A stretch of 64,000 nucleotides of DNA, taken from the NCBI RefSeq assembly GCF_014885015.1, contig NZ_JABMIJ010000011.1, positions 62,001-126,000 on the forward strand. Reading direction: 5' to 3'. The stretch comes from Spirabiliibacterium falconis. GTDB taxonomy: Bacteria > Pseudomonadota > Gammaproteobacteria > Enterobacterales > Pasteurellaceae. Below the pieces are notes generated by a model. The model saw only the letters and a program-made list of their open reading frames with translations, was not told where the DNA came from and did not search any database. The position numbers were made by a program, and so were the translations under genes. Below, piece after piece: positions 63,260-64,000 of this stretch (position 1 is its first letter; the number at the start of each line of letters is the position of its first letter).

Positions 63260-64000
63260 TCGTTATTTGCGTGCATTATTGCGTGAACCCGTTGATGCAA
63301 CACCGATTTGGATGATGCGTCAAGCGGGGCGTTATTTGCCAGAATATAAACAAACCCGCGCGCAAGCAGGCGATTTTATGTCTCTTTGTCGCAACGCCGA
63401 GCTGGCATGTGAAGTCACCTTGCAGCCGCTGCGCCGTTATGATTTAGATGCCGCCATTTTATTTTCGGACATTCTTACAATCCCTGATGCGATGGGGCTG
63501 GGCTTGAGTTTTGGTGCAGGCGAGGGGCCGAAATTTGCTCACCCGGTTACCTCAAGTCGTGATGTGCAAAACTTACCTATCCCTGATCCTGAAGAGGAAC
63601 TGGGCTATGTGATGAATGCAGTGCGTACGATTTATCAGGCGTTAGATGGCCAAGTGCCACTGATTGGCTTTTCAGGGAGTCCGTGGACGTTGGCAACGTA
63701 TATGGTGGAGGGTGGTTCAAGTAAGGCGTTTACTAAAATCAAAAACATGCTCTACGCTGAACCGCATGTGTTGCACCAACTGCTCGATAAACTCGCTGAG
63801 AGCGTCATGCTTTATCTTAATGCACAAATTGCCGCAGGTGCGCAGGCGGTGATGATTTTTGATACATGGGGGGGCGTGCTGGCGCACCGTGATTATCGCA
63901 CGTTTTCGCTACAATATATGCATAAAATTGTTGATGGGCTGACCCGCACCGCACGCAATCGCCGTGTGCCAGTAACGCTATTTACTAAAGGCGGTGGTTT
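63240..64000 (+). CDS. hemE: Uroporphyrinogen decarboxylase HemE (3' end cut by window edge)
   Basis: HemE decarboxylates uroporphyrinogen III to coproporphyrinogen III. The 253 visible residues include [43 protein letters not shown] and IFDTWGG. The start overlaps nudC by 20 bases and has AAGGA upstream. The frame is open to the last base, so this is truncation by the window and not damage. Confidence 0.95.
   Translation, partial: MSDLKNDRYLRALLREPVDATPIWMMRQAGRYLPEYKQTRAQAGDFMSLCRNAELACEVTLQPLRRYDLDAAILFSDILTIPDAMGLGLSFGAGEGPKFAHPVTSSRDVQNLPIPDPEEELGYVMNAVRTIYQALDGQVPLIGFSGSPWTLATYMVEGGSSKAFTKIKNMLYAEPHVLHQLLDKLAESVMLYLNAQIAAGAQAVMIFDTWGGVLAHRDYRTFSLQYMHKIVDGLTRTARNRRVPVTLFTKGGG

Overview
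The window is a stretch of a gammaproteobacterial chromosome from the family Pasteurellaceae. The clearest sign is the nine-base uptake signal AAGTGCGGT and its complement ACCGCACTT, scattered inside and between genes. This is the Haemophilus influenzae-type signal, not the Actinobacillus pleuropneumoniae-type. It points to the Haemophilus, Aggregatibacter, Pasteurella, Rodentibacter and Avibacterium side of the family. Protein lengths and gene order agree with this. The species cannot be named from the sequence alone. Both edges cut genes: treR on the left and hemE on the right.

From 1 to 30 kb the layout is: a trehalose locus (treR, treB, treC); an RNA-metabolism block on the minus strand (pnp, nlpI, deaD, tadA); the anaerobic glycyl-radical spare part grcA with an FNR site; ung and yaaA; a lipoprotein, fieF and pfkA; tdk; the dapF-DUF484-xerC operon; sprT; the competence regulator sxy; an AT-rich HNH nuclease gene; the ribosomal operon rpsP-rimM-trmD-rplS; a sodium-coupled transporter; the ubiquinone operon ygfB-pepP-ubiH-ubiI; and zapA-6S RNA-fau.

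From 30 to 64 kb come ligA, zipA and cysZ; an anaerobic haem-degradation pair (a HutW-HutX fusion and a ChuY-like reductase) set between cysZ and cysK; an unannotated 35-residue membrane peptide; rluE/icd; a DMT permease; a ketodeoxyuronate locus (LacI regulator, kduI, kdgT); gpt/pepD; ubiE-ubiJ-ubiB; tatABC; hemB; phoBR; gor-rlmJ; prlC; a PEBP-like protein; glyQ and glyS separated by an Mrr-type endonuclease; and nudC-hemE.

Most of the window is conserved core genome whose neighbours match Escherichia coli (pnp-nlpI-deaD, fieF-pfkA, rluE/icd, gpt/pepD, rlmJ-gor and others). Themes that recur are ubiquinone synthesis (ubiI, ubiH, ubiE, ubiJ, ubiB), haem synthesis and anaerobic haem breakdown (hemB, hemE, hutWX, chuY), and FNR-type control at grcA and hutWX with the same promoter geometry. 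The accessory insertions are the HNH gene at 19.4 kb, the haem module at 33.2-35.6 kb and the Mrr-like gene at 59.3 kb. The two nuclease genes lie in stretches without uptake signals and use AGA codons that their neighbours avoid, which suggests transfer. The best candidates for something new are the type IV-like nuclease inside glyQS, the HutW-HutX fusion that keeps a ribosome site for free HutX, the 35-residue peptide under a CRP/FNR-like site, and the hairpin over the sxy start codon.
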